NCBI RefSeq assembly: GCF_030378205.1
Contig: NZ_CP127385.1
Span: forward strand, 2,706,001 to 2,770,000
Direction of reading: 5' to 3'
Length of the DNA stretch: 64,000 nucleotides
Source of the DNA: Bradyrhizobium sp. NP1
GTDB lineage: Bacteria; Pseudomonadota; Alphaproteobacteria; Rhizobiales; Xanthobacteraceae
Below are positions 44,050 to 53,041 of this stretch, one piece after another. Numbering within the stretch: position 1 is the first letter of the stretch; each line of letters opens with the position of its first letter. A program made the translations under genes and the position numbers. The notes beneath the pieces were generated by a model. The model made no database searches and was not told the DNA's origin. It worked only from the letters and a program-made list of their open reading frames with translations.

Positions 44050-44829
44050 TCAAAACGCCGTATAGCCGCCGTCGATCACGAGGCAGTCGGCGGTGTGGTA
44101 GGACGACGCACTGCTCATGAGGTAGACCGCGATGCCGCCGAAATCGGAGGGTTCGCCGAAGCGGCGCACCGGAATCCGCGGCAGCACCGCGCCGACGAAT
44201 TTCTCGTCCGCCAGCACGCGCGCCGTCATGTCGCTCCTGATCCAGCCCGGCAGGATGGCATTCGCGGTGACGCCGTATCGCGCCAGTTCCACTGCGAGCG
44301 CGCGGCAGAGCGCGTTCAGCGCCGCCTTGGTTCCGGCATAGTGCTCGTTGCGCGCGGTGCCGTAGAGCGAGGCCAGACTAGAGGTCGCCACCAGCCGGCC
44401 GAACGGATCGCCGGCTTGCGCGCGCTCGGTCATGTGGCGCGCGGCGGCCTGGAAGGCGTGGAACACGCCGTCGAGATTGGTCGCAAACATCGTGCGCCAT
44501 TCCTGCTCGGTGCGCTCGATGAAGGGTTTTCGGCCGCCGCCGCCGATGCCGGCGTTGGCGAAGCAGCCGTCGACGCGGCCGAAGCGGCCGAGCGTCGCGG
44601 CCATCGCCGCGTTCACGGAGGCCGGGTCGGTGACGTCGCAGACCTGGGTATCGACCTTGCCGGGACCCGCAGCCATCGTCGCCGACGCGCTCCTGTTCTT
44701 CTCGGCATTGCGGCCCCAGATCGAGACGTTGCAGCCACTGGACGCAAGAGCCTGCGCGATGCCAAGCCCAATACCGCCATTACCGCCGGTGATGACCGCG
44801 ACGCGGCCGGTGAGGTCGAACAGGTTCAT
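44050..44829 (-). CDS. SDR-family oxidoreductase (3-oxoacyl-ACP reductase-like)
   Basis: Classical short-chain dehydrogenase of 259 aa. The TGGNGGIG nucleotide motif is at 14-21, NAG at 92-94, S151 in ATSSLAS, and Y164-K168 in HYAGTKAAL, so the active site is complete. The C-terminal CLVIDGGYTAF is standard. The start at 44829 fits the family; the frame is open to 44907. It is divergent from the crotonase gene at 44987, with which it may share regulation in acyl-CoA catabolism. Confidence 0.87.
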   Translation of the reverse strand: MNLFDLTGRVAVITGGNGGIGLGIAQALASSGCNVSIWGRNAEKNRSASATMAAGPGKVDTQVCDVTDPASVNAAMAATLGRFGRVDGCFANAGIGGGGRKPFIERTEQEWRTMFATNLDGVFHAFQAAARHMTERAQAGDPFGRLVATSSLASLYGTARNEHYAGTKAALNALCRALAVELARYGVTANAILPGWIRSDMTARVLADEKFVGAVLPRIPVRRFGEPSDFGGIAVYLMSSASSYHTADCLVIDGGYTAF

Positions 44830-44986
44830 GGGCGTTTCCGTCGGTTTTGAATGATGCGCATCCACGCATTCGAATGCTTGCAACAAGCATGGACAAGGGC
44901 TCCGCAAAAATCAAATATGGATGCGAGAAACAATCCGAAGTGCCGCAACACGGAAATAGGCGGCACACAGCCTTTGCGAGGAAACC

Positions 44987-45781
44987 ATGCAATTCAAGCA
45001 CGTCACGCTCGATTTCGACGGATCGGTCGCGATCCTCAAGCTCGACCATCAGGAGGTGATGAATGCGGTGTCGCTCGACATGCTTGGCGGGCTCGCCGAG
45101 GCGATGGATGCGATCGATGATCGCAAGTCGGAGGTGCGCTGTCTCGTCCTGACGGGAGCGGGGCGCGCGTTCTGCACCGGCGCAAACTTGCAGGGCCGCA
45201 ACGCCAACGCGAAGCCCGGCCGCAGCAATGCGGGAGCGGCGCTCGAGACCGCGTTCCATCCGTTCCTGCGCCGCCTGCGCAATCTGCATTGCCCCATCGT
45301 CACCGCCGTCAACGGGCCTGCCGCCGGCGCCGGGATGAGCTTTGCCTTGATGGGCGACATGATCCTGTGCGCGCGCTCGGCCTATTTCCTGCAAGCCTTC
45401 CGCCGCATTGGTCTGGTGCCCGACTGCGGCTCGACCTGGCTGTTGCCGCGCCTGATCGGCCGCGCCCGCTCGATCGAGTTGTCGCTGATGGGCGAGAGGC
45501 TGCCGGCCGAGAAGGCGCTGGAGTGGGGTCTCGTCAACCGCGTCCATGAGGATGCGGCGCTGATGGAGGAGGCGATGAAGCTCGCGCATGACCTCGCCAA
45601 CGGGCCGACCGTCGCGCTGTCGCTGATCCGAAAGCTCTATTGGGAAAGCCCGGAAAATTCCTTCGAGGATCAGCTCAACCTCGAGTTCCAGTCGCAGCGC
45701 ATCGCGGGCGCGACGGAAGATTTCCGCGAAGGCGTCGGCGCCTTCCTGGAAAAACGCCCGGCGAAATTCAAGGGCAAATGA
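44987..45781 (+). CDS. Enoyl-CoA hydratase/isomerase family protein, PaaG-like
   Basis: Crotonase-fold enzyme of 264 aa. Both hydratase glutamates are replaced (S118 in GAGMSF and A137 in FLQAF), while D146 in GLVPDCGSTWLLPR is present, the pattern of PaaG-type isomerases that act on ring-epoxide or unsaturated acyl-CoA. So an isomerase is more likely than a hydratase. The stop overlaps the ATG of the phosphotransferase gene (ATGA, 45778-45781). Confidence 0.85.
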   Translation: MQFKHVTLDFDGSVAILKLDHQEVMNAVSLDMLGGLAEAMDAIDDRKSEVRCLVLTGAGRAFCTGANLQGRNANAKPGRSNAGAALETAFHPFLRRLRNLHCPIVTAVNGPAAGAGMSFALMGDMILCARSAYFLQAFRRIGLVPDCGSTWLLPRLIGRARSIELSLMGERLPAEKALEWGLVNRVHEDAALMEEAMKLAHDLANGPTVALSLIRKLYWESPENSFEDQLNLEFQSQRIAGATEDFREGVGAFLEKRPAKFKGK

Positions 45782-46767
45782 TCGAGGCCGCGCTATCGCG
45801 TTGCGTGACGGCCTGGTGTCCGGGCGCGACCGGCGTCGCTGCGGCTGCCAGGCTGTCGGGCGGCGCGAGCCAGGAGACCTGGACTTTCGACATCGTCCAT
45901 CCCGAAAGGACTATCGGCGCGATCCTGCGCCGCGCACCGCCCGGCTATGGCGCGGCGCCGGGCCGCGCGGCCGGGTTGGAGGCGGAAGCCGCGCTGATGC
46001 AGCTCGCGCATGATGCGGGCCTGCCGTCGCCCGAGGTCATGCATGTGCTTGAGCCCGAGGAGGGGCTCGGCACCGGCTTCATCATGCAGCGGGTCGAGGG
46101 CGAGACGATCGCGCGAAAGATCCTGCGTGACGCGCCGTTTGCAAAGGCGCGTCCCATGCTGGCGCGCCAGCTCGGGGAGATCATCGCCGGCATCCACGCC
46201 CTGCCAGGGGCGAAACTGCCTGACCTGCGCGAGATGACGGCGACGAAAGAGATTGCCGACATAGAGCGGGAATACCGTGGTTTCGGCTGGCCGCGCCCGG
46301 TTTTCGAACTGGCGCTGCGCTGGCTCAGGGGTCACGATCCCGGTCCGCCGCCGGCGCTGACGCTGGTGCATGGCGATTTCCGCCTCGGCAATCTCATCAT
46401 CGGTCCCGACGGCGTGCGCGCGGTGCTCGACTGGGAGCTCGCCCATCTCGGCGATCCCATGGAGGATCTGGGCTGGATCTGCGTCAATTCGTGGCGGTTC
46501 GGCGAGATCGACAAGCCGGTCGCAGGCCTTGGTTCGCGCGAGGAGCTGTTCGCCGGATATGAAGCGGCGGGTCGGAAGGTCGACCCGGTGCGCGTCAAAT
46601 TCTGGGAGGTGATGGGGACGCTGCGCTGGGGCGTGATGTGCTGCGGCATGATGCAGCGGTTTCGCGCTTCGCCCGATCACTCGATGGAGCGCGCCATGAT
46701 CGGCCGCCGCGCCTCGGAGACCGAGATCGATCTGTTGCGACTGTTGGCGCCGAGAGGAGAGGCATGA
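45778..46767 (+). CDS. Phosphotransferase (APH/ACAD10-type) family protein
   Basis: Kinase-fold protein of 329 aa. The catalytic motif VHGDFRLGNL and the metal motif LDWELAHLGDP (Asp-x-Glu) are intact. The ACAD10/ACAD11 branch of this family phosphorylates 4-hydroxyacyl-CoA so that it can enter beta-oxidation; the surrounding crotonase and acyl-CoA dehydrogenase genes support that over antibiotic resistance. Its stop codon, TGA at 46765-46767, falls inside the dispersed repeat beginning at 46762. Translation is coupled to the preceding crotonase. Confidence 0.85.
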   Translation: MIEAALSRCVTAWCPGATGVAAAARLSGGASQETWTFDIVHPERTIGAILRRAPPGYGAAPGRAAGLEAEAALMQLAHDAGLPSPEVMHVLEPEEGLGTGFIMQRVEGETIARKILRDAPFAKARPMLARQLGEIIAGIHALPGAKLPDLREMTATKEIADIEREYRGFGWPRPVFELALRWLRGHDPGPPPALTLVHGDFRLGNLIIGPDGVRAVLDWELAHLGDPMEDLGWICVNSWRFGEIDKPVAGLGSREELFAGYEAAGRKVDPVRVKFWEVMGTLRWGVMCCGMMQRFRASPDHSMERAMIGRRASETEIDLLRLLAPRGEA

Positions 46768-46806
46768 TCCCGAAAATTGGGAACCGGTTTTCGGACAAGA
46801 TCATGC
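46762..46806. repeat. Dispersed palindromic repeat overlapping a stop codon
   Basis: Outer arms GCATGATC (46762-46769) and GATCATGC (46799-46806) with inner arms CCGAAAA (46770-46776) and TTTTCGG (46788-46794). It is related to the hairpin at 1272-1320. It contributes the TGA stop of the phosphotransferase gene and ends 16 bases before the DUF6285 start. Confidence 0.8.
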
Positions 46807-46822
46807 CCGATTGGAGAATCTG

Positions 46823-47197
46823 ATGCAGGACGAGCCGACACCCGCCGAACTTGCCAAGGCCGTCGCCGATTTCCTGCGCGACGAGATCGCGCCGACCATC
46901 ACCGGTCACAACGGTTTCAAGCTGCGCGTCGCCGTCAACATGCTCGAGCTGGTCGTGCGCCAGCTGACCCTTGCCGATGCGAGCGATGCGGCAGAGATGG
47001 CGCGGCTCAGGCAGCTGCTTGGGGTTGACGGCGCGTTGATCGACCTCAATCGCGCGCTGTCAGAGAAGATTGCAAAGGATGAGGCCGACCTTTTGACGCC
47101 GGGGCTCGCCGCGCATCTATGGCAGACCACGCTCGACAAGCTCGCGGTCGATCAGCCGAACTATGCGTCGTACAGGCGGGAAGCGGGGAAAGAATGA
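46823..47197 (+). CDS. DUF6285 domain protein
   Basis: A 124-aa helical protein of the DUF6285 family, regularly found next to ACAD10-type phosphotransferases in actinobacteria and proteobacteria. It has no catalytic motif that I can see and is rich in Ala, Leu and Glu, so it is more likely a partner or regulator of that kinase than an enzyme. The ATG at 46823 has a GGAG Shine-Dalgarno sequence 6 bases upstream; the alternative TTG at 46811 does not. Confidence 0.78.
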   Translation: MQDEPTPAELAKAVADFLRDEIAPTITGHNGFKLRVAVNMLELVVRQLTLADASDAAEMARLRQLLGVDGALIDLNRALSEKIAKDEADLLTPGLAAHLWQTTLDKLAVDQPNYASYRREAGKE

Positions 47198-47219
47198 AAC
47201 GCGTGAAAACTCCCTCCGT

Positions 47220-47314
47220 CGTCATTCCGGGACGGTGCGCAAGCACCGGACCCGGAATCCGGAGGTTGTTGCACGCGATTCCGGGTTCGCGCTCACGCGC
47301 GCCGCGGAATGACG
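47220..47314. repeat. Dispersed inverted repeat (CGTCATTCC type)
   Basis: Ends CGTCATTCC (47220-47228) and GGAATGACG (47306-47314) bound a 95-bp GC-rich unit that contains further CCGG-rich hairpins, such as CCGGACCCGG. It separates the convergent DUF6285 and enoyl-CoA hydratase genes. Confidence 0.65.
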
Positions 47315-47319
47315 GCGTT

Positions 47320-48099
47320 TCACCGCCCCAGCCATTTCGGCGGGCGCTTTTCGGCAAACGCCTTCGGCCCCTCGACATAGTCCTGCGAGGCCGCCATCGC
47401 CTTGACCGCCGGGTATTCGCGCTGCTCGGCCATCGCCTGCTCCAGCGGCACCTCCATGCCCATGCGGATCGCCTGCTTGGAGGCGCGGATCGACATCGGC
47501 GAGTTCCTGGCAATCGTCTCGGCCCAGCGCTCGGCGGCGGCGAGCGCTTCGCCCTGCGGCACCACCTCGTTGACGAAGCCGAGCTCGAGACCTTCCTTCG
47601 CCGAGACGTGCCGTGCGGTCAGGATCATGCCCATCGCGCGCTTCAACCCGATCTGCCGCGGCAGGCGCTGCAGGCCGCCGGCGAGCGCGGCAAGCCCGAC
47701 GCGCGGCTCGGGCAGGGCGAACGTGGCGTTTTCAGACGCAATGATCAGGTCGCAGGCGAGCGCGATCTCGAAGCCGCCGCCCATCGCCACGCCATTGACG
47801 GCGGCGATGATCGGCTTGTCGCAGTCGAAGCGCGAGGTGAGCCCGCCAAAGCCGCCCTTGTCCCAACCGCGCTTGCCCCCGGCCGCCTGCCATTTCAGGT
47901 CGTTGCCGGCGCAGAACGCCTTGTCGCCGGCCCCGGTGACGATCGCGACCCACTGCTCGGGATCGGCGGAGAAATCGTCGAACACCTTGTTGAGCTCGAA
48001 ATGCGCCTCGATATGCAGTGCGTTGTACACTTCCGGGCGCGACAGGGTGACGATCGTGATCGGGCCCTTGCGCGTCACTTTGGAAAATTTCAGGTCCAT
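47320..48099 (-). CDS. Enoyl-CoA hydratase
   Basis: Crotonase-fold enzyme of 259 aa that hydrates trans-2-enoyl-CoA in beta-oxidation. Both catalytic glutamates are present: E111 in GGGFEIAL and E131 in FALPEPRVG. The oxyanion glycines are in AFCAGNDL and MGGGF. The start at 48099 has a GGAAGG Shine-Dalgarno sequence; the frame is open to 48168. It is divergent from the acyl-CoA dehydrogenase gene, with 141 bases between, and the two catalyse consecutive steps. Confidence 0.9.
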   Translation of the reverse strand: MDLKFSKVTRKGPITIVTLSRPEVYNALHIEAHFELNKVFDDFSADPEQWVAIVTGAGDKAFCAGNDLKWQAAGGKRGWDKGGFGGLTSRFDCDKPIIAAVNGVAMGGGFEIALACDLIIASENATFALPEPRVGLAALAGGLQRLPRQIGLKRAMGMILTARHVSAKEGLELGFVNEVVPQGEALAAAERWAETIARNSPMSIRASKQAIRMGMEVPLEQAMAEQREYPAVKAMAASQDYVEGPKAFAEKRPPKWLGR

Positions 48100-48240
48100 G
48101 GCCGCTTCCTTCCTCATCGATTTTCTGTGTCGCGGAACGTCGTCATGGATACTAGCGCGCCAGCGCAAGCTTTCGCCATGCCCGTGATGCGAACCTCGTG
48201 CGGCGGCTCAATCCAGATCGGAAACACATAGGAGGTCGCC

Positions 48241-49515
48241 TTGGATTTCACGCTGCCGGCCGACCTCACAGCCTATCTCGACGAACTCGACCGCTTCATT
48301 GCGCGCGAGGTCAAGCCGCTGGAGGAGGCCGACGACAACATCCGCTTCTTCGACCATCGCCGCGAATGGGCGCGTACCGATTTCGAGCATGGCGGCTTGC
48401 CGCGGCAGGAATGGGAAGCGCTGTTGCGCAAGGCCAAGGACCGTGCGGATGCCGCCGGCCACCTGCGCTTCGCGATCCCGAAGCGCTATGGCGGCAAGGA
48501 CGGCTCCAACCTCTGGATGGCCGTGATCCGCGAGCATTTTGCCTCCAAAGGCCTGGGCCTGCACAACGATCTCCAGAATGAGCACTCCATCGTCGGCAAC
48601 TTTCCCGTCGTCACCATGCTCGACCGCTACGGCAGCGATGCCCAGAAGGCGATGATCGAGGGCTCTATCACGGGAAAATACCGCATCACCTTTGGCTTGA
48701 CGGAGCCCCACCACGGCTCGGACGCCACCCATATGGAGACGCGCGCCATAGCGGCGACGCGCGACAACGTAACTGGCTGGCTGATCAACGGCGAGAAGAT
48801 GTGGACCACGGGCATGCATGTCGCGACCCATTGTGCGCTGTTTGCCCGCACGTCGGGCAATGACGGCGACGCGCGCGGCATCACCTGCTTCCTGGTGCCG
48901 GCGAAAAGCGCGGGCGTGAAGGTTGAGGAATATCTATGGACCTTCAACATGCCGACCGATCATCCGCGCGTCAGCTTCACTGACGTGTTCGTGCCTGATG
49001 ATGCCGTCTTCGGCGAGGTCGGGCGCGGGCTGTCGCTCGCGCAATGCTTCGTGCATGAGAACCGCATCCGCCAGGCGGCGAGTTCCCTCGGTGCCGCCGT
49101 CTATTGCATCGACGAAAGCGTCGCTTACGCGCGCGAGCGAAAGCCGTTCGGCAGAGCGCTCGCCGAGAACCAGGCGATCCAGTGGCCGCTGGTCGAGCTT
49201 GCCACGCAAGCCGAGATGCTCCGCCTCCTGATCCGCAAGACGGCGTGGGAGATGGATCAACTCACGCAGGCCGAGGTCGAGCACACGCTCTCCGACAAGG
49301 TTTCCATGTGCAACTACTGGGCAAACCGGTTGTGCTGCGAGGCGGCCGACCGCGCCATGCAGGTGCATGGCGGCATCGGCTATTCGCGTCACAAGCCGTT
49401 CGAGCACATCTATCGCCATCACCGGCGCTACCGCATCACGGAAGGAACTGAGGAGATCCAGATGCGAAAGGTGGCGGGGTTTTTGTTCGGCTATATGGGC
49501 AAGGGGAAGCGGTAA
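48241..49515 (+). CDS. Acyl-CoA dehydrogenase, TTG start
   Basis: FAD-dependent dehydrogenase of 424 aa catalysing the first step of beta-oxidation. Family segments ITFGLTEPHHGSD, MWTTGMHVATH and the C-terminal YRITEGTEEIQ, whose E401 corresponds to the catalytic base of medium-chain enzymes, are in order. The gene begins with TTG at 48241: a GGAGG Shine-Dalgarno sequence ends 5 bases upstream, which decides the start. It resembles the ACAD11-type branch, consistent with the phosphotransferase nearby. Substrate chain length is not readable. Confidence 0.9.
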   Translation: MDFTLPADLTAYLDELDRFIAREVKPLEEADDNIRFFDHRREWARTDFEHGGLPRQEWEALLRKAKDRADAAGHLRFAIPKRYGGKDGSNLWMAVIREHFASKGLGLHNDLQNEHSIVGNFPVVTMLDRYGSDAQKAMIEGSITGKYRITFGLTEPHHGSDATHMETRAIAATRDNVTGWLINGEKMWTTGMHVATHCALFARTSGNDGDARGITCFLVPAKSAGVKVEEYLWTFNMPTDHPRVSFTDVFVPDDAVFGEVGRGLSLAQCFVHENRIRQAASSLGAAVYCIDESVAYARERKPFGRALAENQAIQWPLVELATQAEMLRLLIRKTAWEMDQLTQAEVEHTLSDKVSMCNYWANRLCCEAADRAMQVHGGIGYSRHKPFEHIYRHHRRYRITEGTEEIQMRKVAGFLFGYMGKGKR

Positions 49516-49548
49516 GGTGATTGGCATACAGCGTTCTCACCGCGTCGG

Positions 49549-49586
49549 GTCCCGGCTCGCGCGCGAACACCGCGCTTGGCCGGGAC
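49549..49586. terminator. Perfect inverted repeat between convergent genes
   Basis: GTCCCGGC (49549-49556) and GCCGGGAC (49579-49586) bound a GC-rich loop, 20 bases upstream of the convergent SDR stop. It could terminate the acyl-CoA dehydrogenase transcript or be a degenerate dispersed repeat; there is no T-tract. Confidence 0.4.
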
Positions 49587-49606
49587 GACAGAAAGCGGCC
49601 AGCGAT

Positions 49607-50479
49607 CTATCCCCGCGACGACTTGTCCTTCTCGTTTTGCGCCTTGATCGACTCGCGCGCCGTTTCCCAATCGGCGTCGCTCCAGTCGCGGAGCTGATAG
49701 AAATTGCCGCCCATCGCGAGCGCCTGGGCGCCGTCCATCGCGATGGTCTCGCCGTTGATCCAGTCACAGCCGCCGGAGATCAGGAACACCGCGAGGTTCT
49801 GCAGTTCCTCCATGGTGCCGACGCGGCCCATCGGGTTCATCGCCTTGGTGCGTGCGCCGGCTTCGTCTCCCGGCTTGATGCGCTTGCTCATGCCCTCGGT
49901 CGGGATCTCGCCGGGCGCGATGGTGTTGAGGCGGATGCCGTAGCGCCCCCATTCGGTCGCCAGCGACATGGTCATAGCGTGGATCGCCGACTTGCTCATT
50001 GCCGACGGCACCACGTAAGGCGAGCCGTTGCGCACCCAGGTCACGGTGATCGACACCACGTTGCCGGGCTGCCTGTCGGCGATCCAGCGCCGGCCCACCG
50101 CATGCGTCACGTAGAACGTGCCGTGCATGACGATGTTGGCCACCGCGTCGAAGCCGCGCGGGCTCAATTCCTCCGTGCGCGAGATGAAATTGCCGGCGGC
50201 GTTGTTGATGAGATCGGTGAGGGGGCCGTCGCGAAAAATGGTCTCGACCATCTCCTCGACCGCGAGCGCGTTGCGGATGTCGACGCCGTGGCTCGTCACC
50301 CGTCCGCCATACAGATCCATCAATTCGGTCGCGGTCTCGTCGCAGACGATCTTGCGGCGGCCGCAGATATGCACCTCCGCGCCCAACTGGAGGAAACGCG
50401 CCGCCATGGCCTTGCCCAGGCCGGTGCCGCCTCCGGTCACGAGAATTCGCCGCCCTGCAAGAAGCTGGTCCTTGAACAT
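49607..50479 (-). CDS. SDR oxidoreductase, 2,4-dienoyl-CoA reductase-like
   Basis: SDR of 290 aa. The nucleotide motif is TGGGTGLGKA (15-24), and NNAAGNFI (92-99) is the structural motif of the dienoyl-CoA reductase branch. At the catalytic site K163 is kept in VVPSAMSKSAIHAM, but the YxxxK Tyr is S159, and the residue where mammalian mitochondrial dienoyl-CoA reductase has its Tyr (15 before the Lys) is W148. The protein would therefore need another acid, or bind its substrate without standard turnover. The start at 50479 fits the family; the frame is open to 50554. It is divergent from the crotonase gene at 50584. Confidence 0.82.
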   Translation of the reverse strand: MFKDQLLAGRRILVTGGGTGLGKAMAARFLQLGAEVHICGRRKIVCDETATELMDLYGGRVTSHGVDIRNALAVEEMVETIFRDGPLTDLINNAAGNFISRTEELSPRGFDAVANIVMHGTFYVTHAVGRRWIADRQPGNVVSITVTWVRNGSPYVVPSAMSKSAIHAMTMSLATEWGRYGIRLNTIAPGEIPTEGMSKRIKPGDEAGARTKAMNPMGRVGTMEELQNLAVFLISGGCDWINGETIAMDGAQALAMGGNFYQLRDWSDADWETARESIKAQNEKDKSSRG

Positions 50480-50583
50480 GGGTCCACCCGCGAAAATTGC
50501 CGATTGATCCGTCGATTGACTAAATCCGGACAACGCCATTCTGTAAAGCCGCAAACAACGAATATGAGCCCAAGGAGGATGTC

Positions 50584-51399
50584 ATGGAGCAGCGCGTCTC
50601 GATAGCCATCACGGACGGGATCGCCGACGTTCGCCTGGTGCGAGCGGACAAGATGAACGCGCTGGACGCCGCGATGTTCGAGGCGCTTGTCGCCGCGACC
50701 GATCGCTTGTCGAGCGAGAAGGGCCTGAGGGTGGTAGTATTGTCCGCGGAAGGCCGTGCCTTCTGCGCCGGGCTCGACATGGGCCGCTTCGCCGCCATGA
50801 AGGAGAAGGGCGGCAACGGGGTGGCGGGCGGAGAGAAGCGCGACCTCACTATCCGTAGTCATGGCCTCGCCAACTTCCCACAGCAGGCGGTGTGGGGTTG
50901 GCGGCAACTGCCGGTTCCGGTGATTGCGGCGGTCACCGGCGTCGCGTTCGGCGGCGGCTTCCAGCTGGCGCTTGGCGCCGACATGCGATTTCTCGCGCCC
51001 GATGCCCGGATGTCGATCATGGAGATCAAGTGGGGATTGATCCCTGACATGGCAGGCACGCCGATCCTGGCGAGCCTCGTGCGCGACGACATCCTGCGTG
51101 AGTTGACCTATACGGGACGCATCTTCTCGGCGCAGGAGGCGCTGGCTTATGGGCTTGCCACGCGGGTCTGCGACGACCCGCGGGCCGCCGCCTTCGAGAT
51201 GGCGCGCGAGATCGCCGGCAAGAGCCCCGATGCGATCCGGGCCGCCAAGCGGCTTCTCAACAAGCTCTCGGTCGATCCGGGACCGGCGCTGCTCGCGGAG
51301 TCCGTCGAGCAGCAAAAATTGCTGGGCAGCCCGAACCAGACCGAGGCCGTGCGCGCCAATATCGACAAGCGTGCGCCGCGCTTCGTGGACGTCGGATGA
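50584..51399 (+). CDS. Enoyl-CoA hydratase/isomerase family protein
   Basis: Crotonase-fold enzyme of 271 aa. The first hydratase glutamate is replaced by Q127 (GGGFQLAL) while the second, E147 in SIMEIKWGLIPD, and D155 remain, so either an isomerase or an altered hydratase is likely. The oxyanion glycine lies in AFCAGLDMG. An AAGGAGGA-type Shine-Dalgarno sequence precedes the ATG. The stop overlaps the acyl-CoA synthetase start by four bases (ATGA at 51396-51399). Confidence 0.87.
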   Translation: MEQRVSIAITDGIADVRLVRADKMNALDAAMFEALVAATDRLSSEKGLRVVVLSAEGRAFCAGLDMGRFAAMKEKGGNGVAGGEKRDLTIRSHGLANFPQQAVWGWRQLPVPVIAAVTGVAFGGGFQLALGADMRFLAPDARMSIMEIKWGLIPDMAGTPILASLVRDDILRELTYTGRIFSAQEALAYGLATRVCDDPRAAAFEMAREIAGKSPDAIRAAKRLLNKLSVDPGPALLAESVEQQKLLGSPNQTEAVRANIDKRAPRFVDVG

Positions 51400-52958
51400 T
51401 GGTGGCAACGCCGCTCAGCGCGGGCTCCTTGTTCGCAGGCATCGCCAGCGGCGACCGCCGCCGCTCGCATGACGAGGTCAACGGGCGCGTCAGTCGGATG
51501 GCGAGCGGGCTTGCCCGGCTCGGGGTCAGGCCCGGCGACAGCGTCTGCATGCTGATGCGCAACGACATCGCCTTCATCGAGGCGGCTTACGCGGCGATGC
51601 GGCTCGGCGCCTATGGCGTGCCGATCAACTGGCACTTCAAGCCCGACGAGATCGGCTACATCCTCAAGGATTCCGGCACGTCTGTGCTGATCGGGCACGC
51701 CGACCTCCTGCATCAATTGCGCGAGGCGATCCCGCAAGGCGTCTCCGTCTTCAGCGTGCCGACGCCGCCGGAGATTCTTGCCAACTACAGGATCGATCCC
51801 GGCCAACTCACGCCGCCCGGTTTCGCCACTGACCTGGAATTCTGGCTCGGGGCACAAATGCCTTACGACGGTCCCGTCGTGCCGCAGCCGCAGAACATGA
51901 TCTACACCTCTGGCACCACAGGCCATCCCAAAGGCGTGCGGCGCGATGCGCCGACGGCTGAGCAGTCGGCGGCCGCCGAGCGCATGCGCGCCATGATCTA
52001 TGGCCTGAAACCCGGCATCCGCACGCTGCTGCCGGGGCCGCTCTACCATTCCGCGCCGAACTCGTTCGGCATCCGCGCCGGCAAGCTCGGCGGCGCGCTG
52101 GTGCTGATGCCGCGCTTCGACCCGCAGGAGTTCCTGCGGCTGATCGAGACCGAGAAGATCGACACCGTCTTCATGGTGCCGACCATGTTCATCCGCCTGA
52201 TGAAGCTTCCGCAGGAGGTACGCCGCCGATACGACATGTCGTCGCTGCGCCACGTCATCCATGCCGCGGCCCCGTGCCCGGCCGACGTCAAGCGCGCCAT
52301 GATCGACTGGTGGGGCCCGGTGATCCACGAATTCTACGGCTCGACGGAGTCGGGCGCGGTCACCTTCGCCACGTCGGAGGACGCGCTGAAGAAGCCCGGC
52401 ACCGTCGGCAAGATCTCGCCCGGCGCGGAGCTGCGCTTCATCGGCGAGGACGGCCGGCCGCTGCCGCCGGGCGAGATCGGCGAGATTTATTCGCGCATCG
52501 CCGCCAATCCGGATTTCACCTATCACAACAAGCCCGAGAAGCGGGTCGAGATCGACCGCGACGGCTTCATCACCTCGGGCGATGTCGGCTATATCGATGC
52601 CGACGGCTACGTCTTCATCTGCGACCGCAAGCGCGACATGGTGATATCGGGCGGCGTCAACATCTATCCCGCAGAGATCGAGGCCGTGCTGCATGGCGTC
52701 CCTGGCGTGCATGATTGCGCGGTGTTCGGGATTCCCGACGCGGAATTCGGCGAGGCGCTGATGGCCGTGGTGGAACCTCAGGCCGGCACCGCGCTCGACG
52801 TCGCGGCCTTGCGCACGGCGCTGAAGGGGCAGCTTGCCGACTACAAGGTGCCGAAGCATATCGAGATCCGGACAGGCCTGCCGCGCGAGGATTCCGGCAA
52901 GATCTTCAAGCGGCGGCTGCGCGACCCCTATTGGGAGCGGGCTGGGCGGCGGATTTGA
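51396..52958 (+). CDS. AMP-forming acyl-CoA synthetase
   Basis: Adenylate-forming ligase of 520 aa that activates a carboxylic acid to its CoA ester. The P-loop-like motif [11 protein letters not shown] is at 170-180, EFYGSTESG is the A5 motif, and the hinge [19 protein letters not shown] is complete; K502 in [10 protein letters not shown] is the A10 lysine. Coupled to the preceding crotonase gene, it probably feeds an uncommon acid into the same degradation route. Medium- or long-chain fatty, cinnamic- or bile-acid-like substrates are possible. Confidence 0.9.
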   Translation: MMVATPLSAGSLFAGIASGDRRRSHDEVNGRVSRMASGLARLGVRPGDSVCMLMRNDIAFIEAAYAAMRLGAYGVPINWHFKPDEIGYILKDSGTSVLIGHADLLHQLREAIPQGVSVFSVPTPPEILANYRIDPGQLTPPGFATDLEFWLGAQMPYDGPVVPQPQNMIYTSGTTGHPKGVRRDAPTAEQSAAAERMRAMIYGLKPGIRTLLPGPLYHSAPNSFGIRAGKLGGALVLMPRFDPQEFLRLIETEKIDTVFMVPTMFIRLMKLPQEVRRRYDMSSLRHVIHAAAPCPADVKRAMIDWWGPVIHEFYGSTESGAVTFATSEDALKKPGTVGKISPGAELRFIGEDGRPLPPGEIGEIYSRIAANPDFTYHNKPEKRVEIDRDGFITSGDVGYIDADGYVFICDRKRDMVISGGVNIYPAEIEAVLHGVPGVHDCAVFGIPDAEFGEALMAVVEPQAGTALDVAALRTALKGQLADYKVPKHIEIRTGLPREDSGKIFKRRLRDPYWERAGRRI

Positions 52959-53041
52959 CGCGCCGCCCGCATCTTCATCTTGCACTGCGGCAAAAAACTT
53001 GCAGACTCACCTCTGGCCGGGCAGTTTCTGGAGAGCTTCCT

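Noticed and set aside
45778..46767. Antibiotic-resistance reading of the phosphotransferase
   Set aside because: It is coupled to a crotonase and next to DUF6285 and an acyl-CoA dehydrogenase gene, which fits the ACAD10-type metabolic branch.
52715..53041. N-terminal extension of ppc into the synthetase gene
   Set aside because: It is the alternate frame of the acyl-CoA synthetase C-terminus; ATG 53042 has a proper Shine-Dalgarno sequence.
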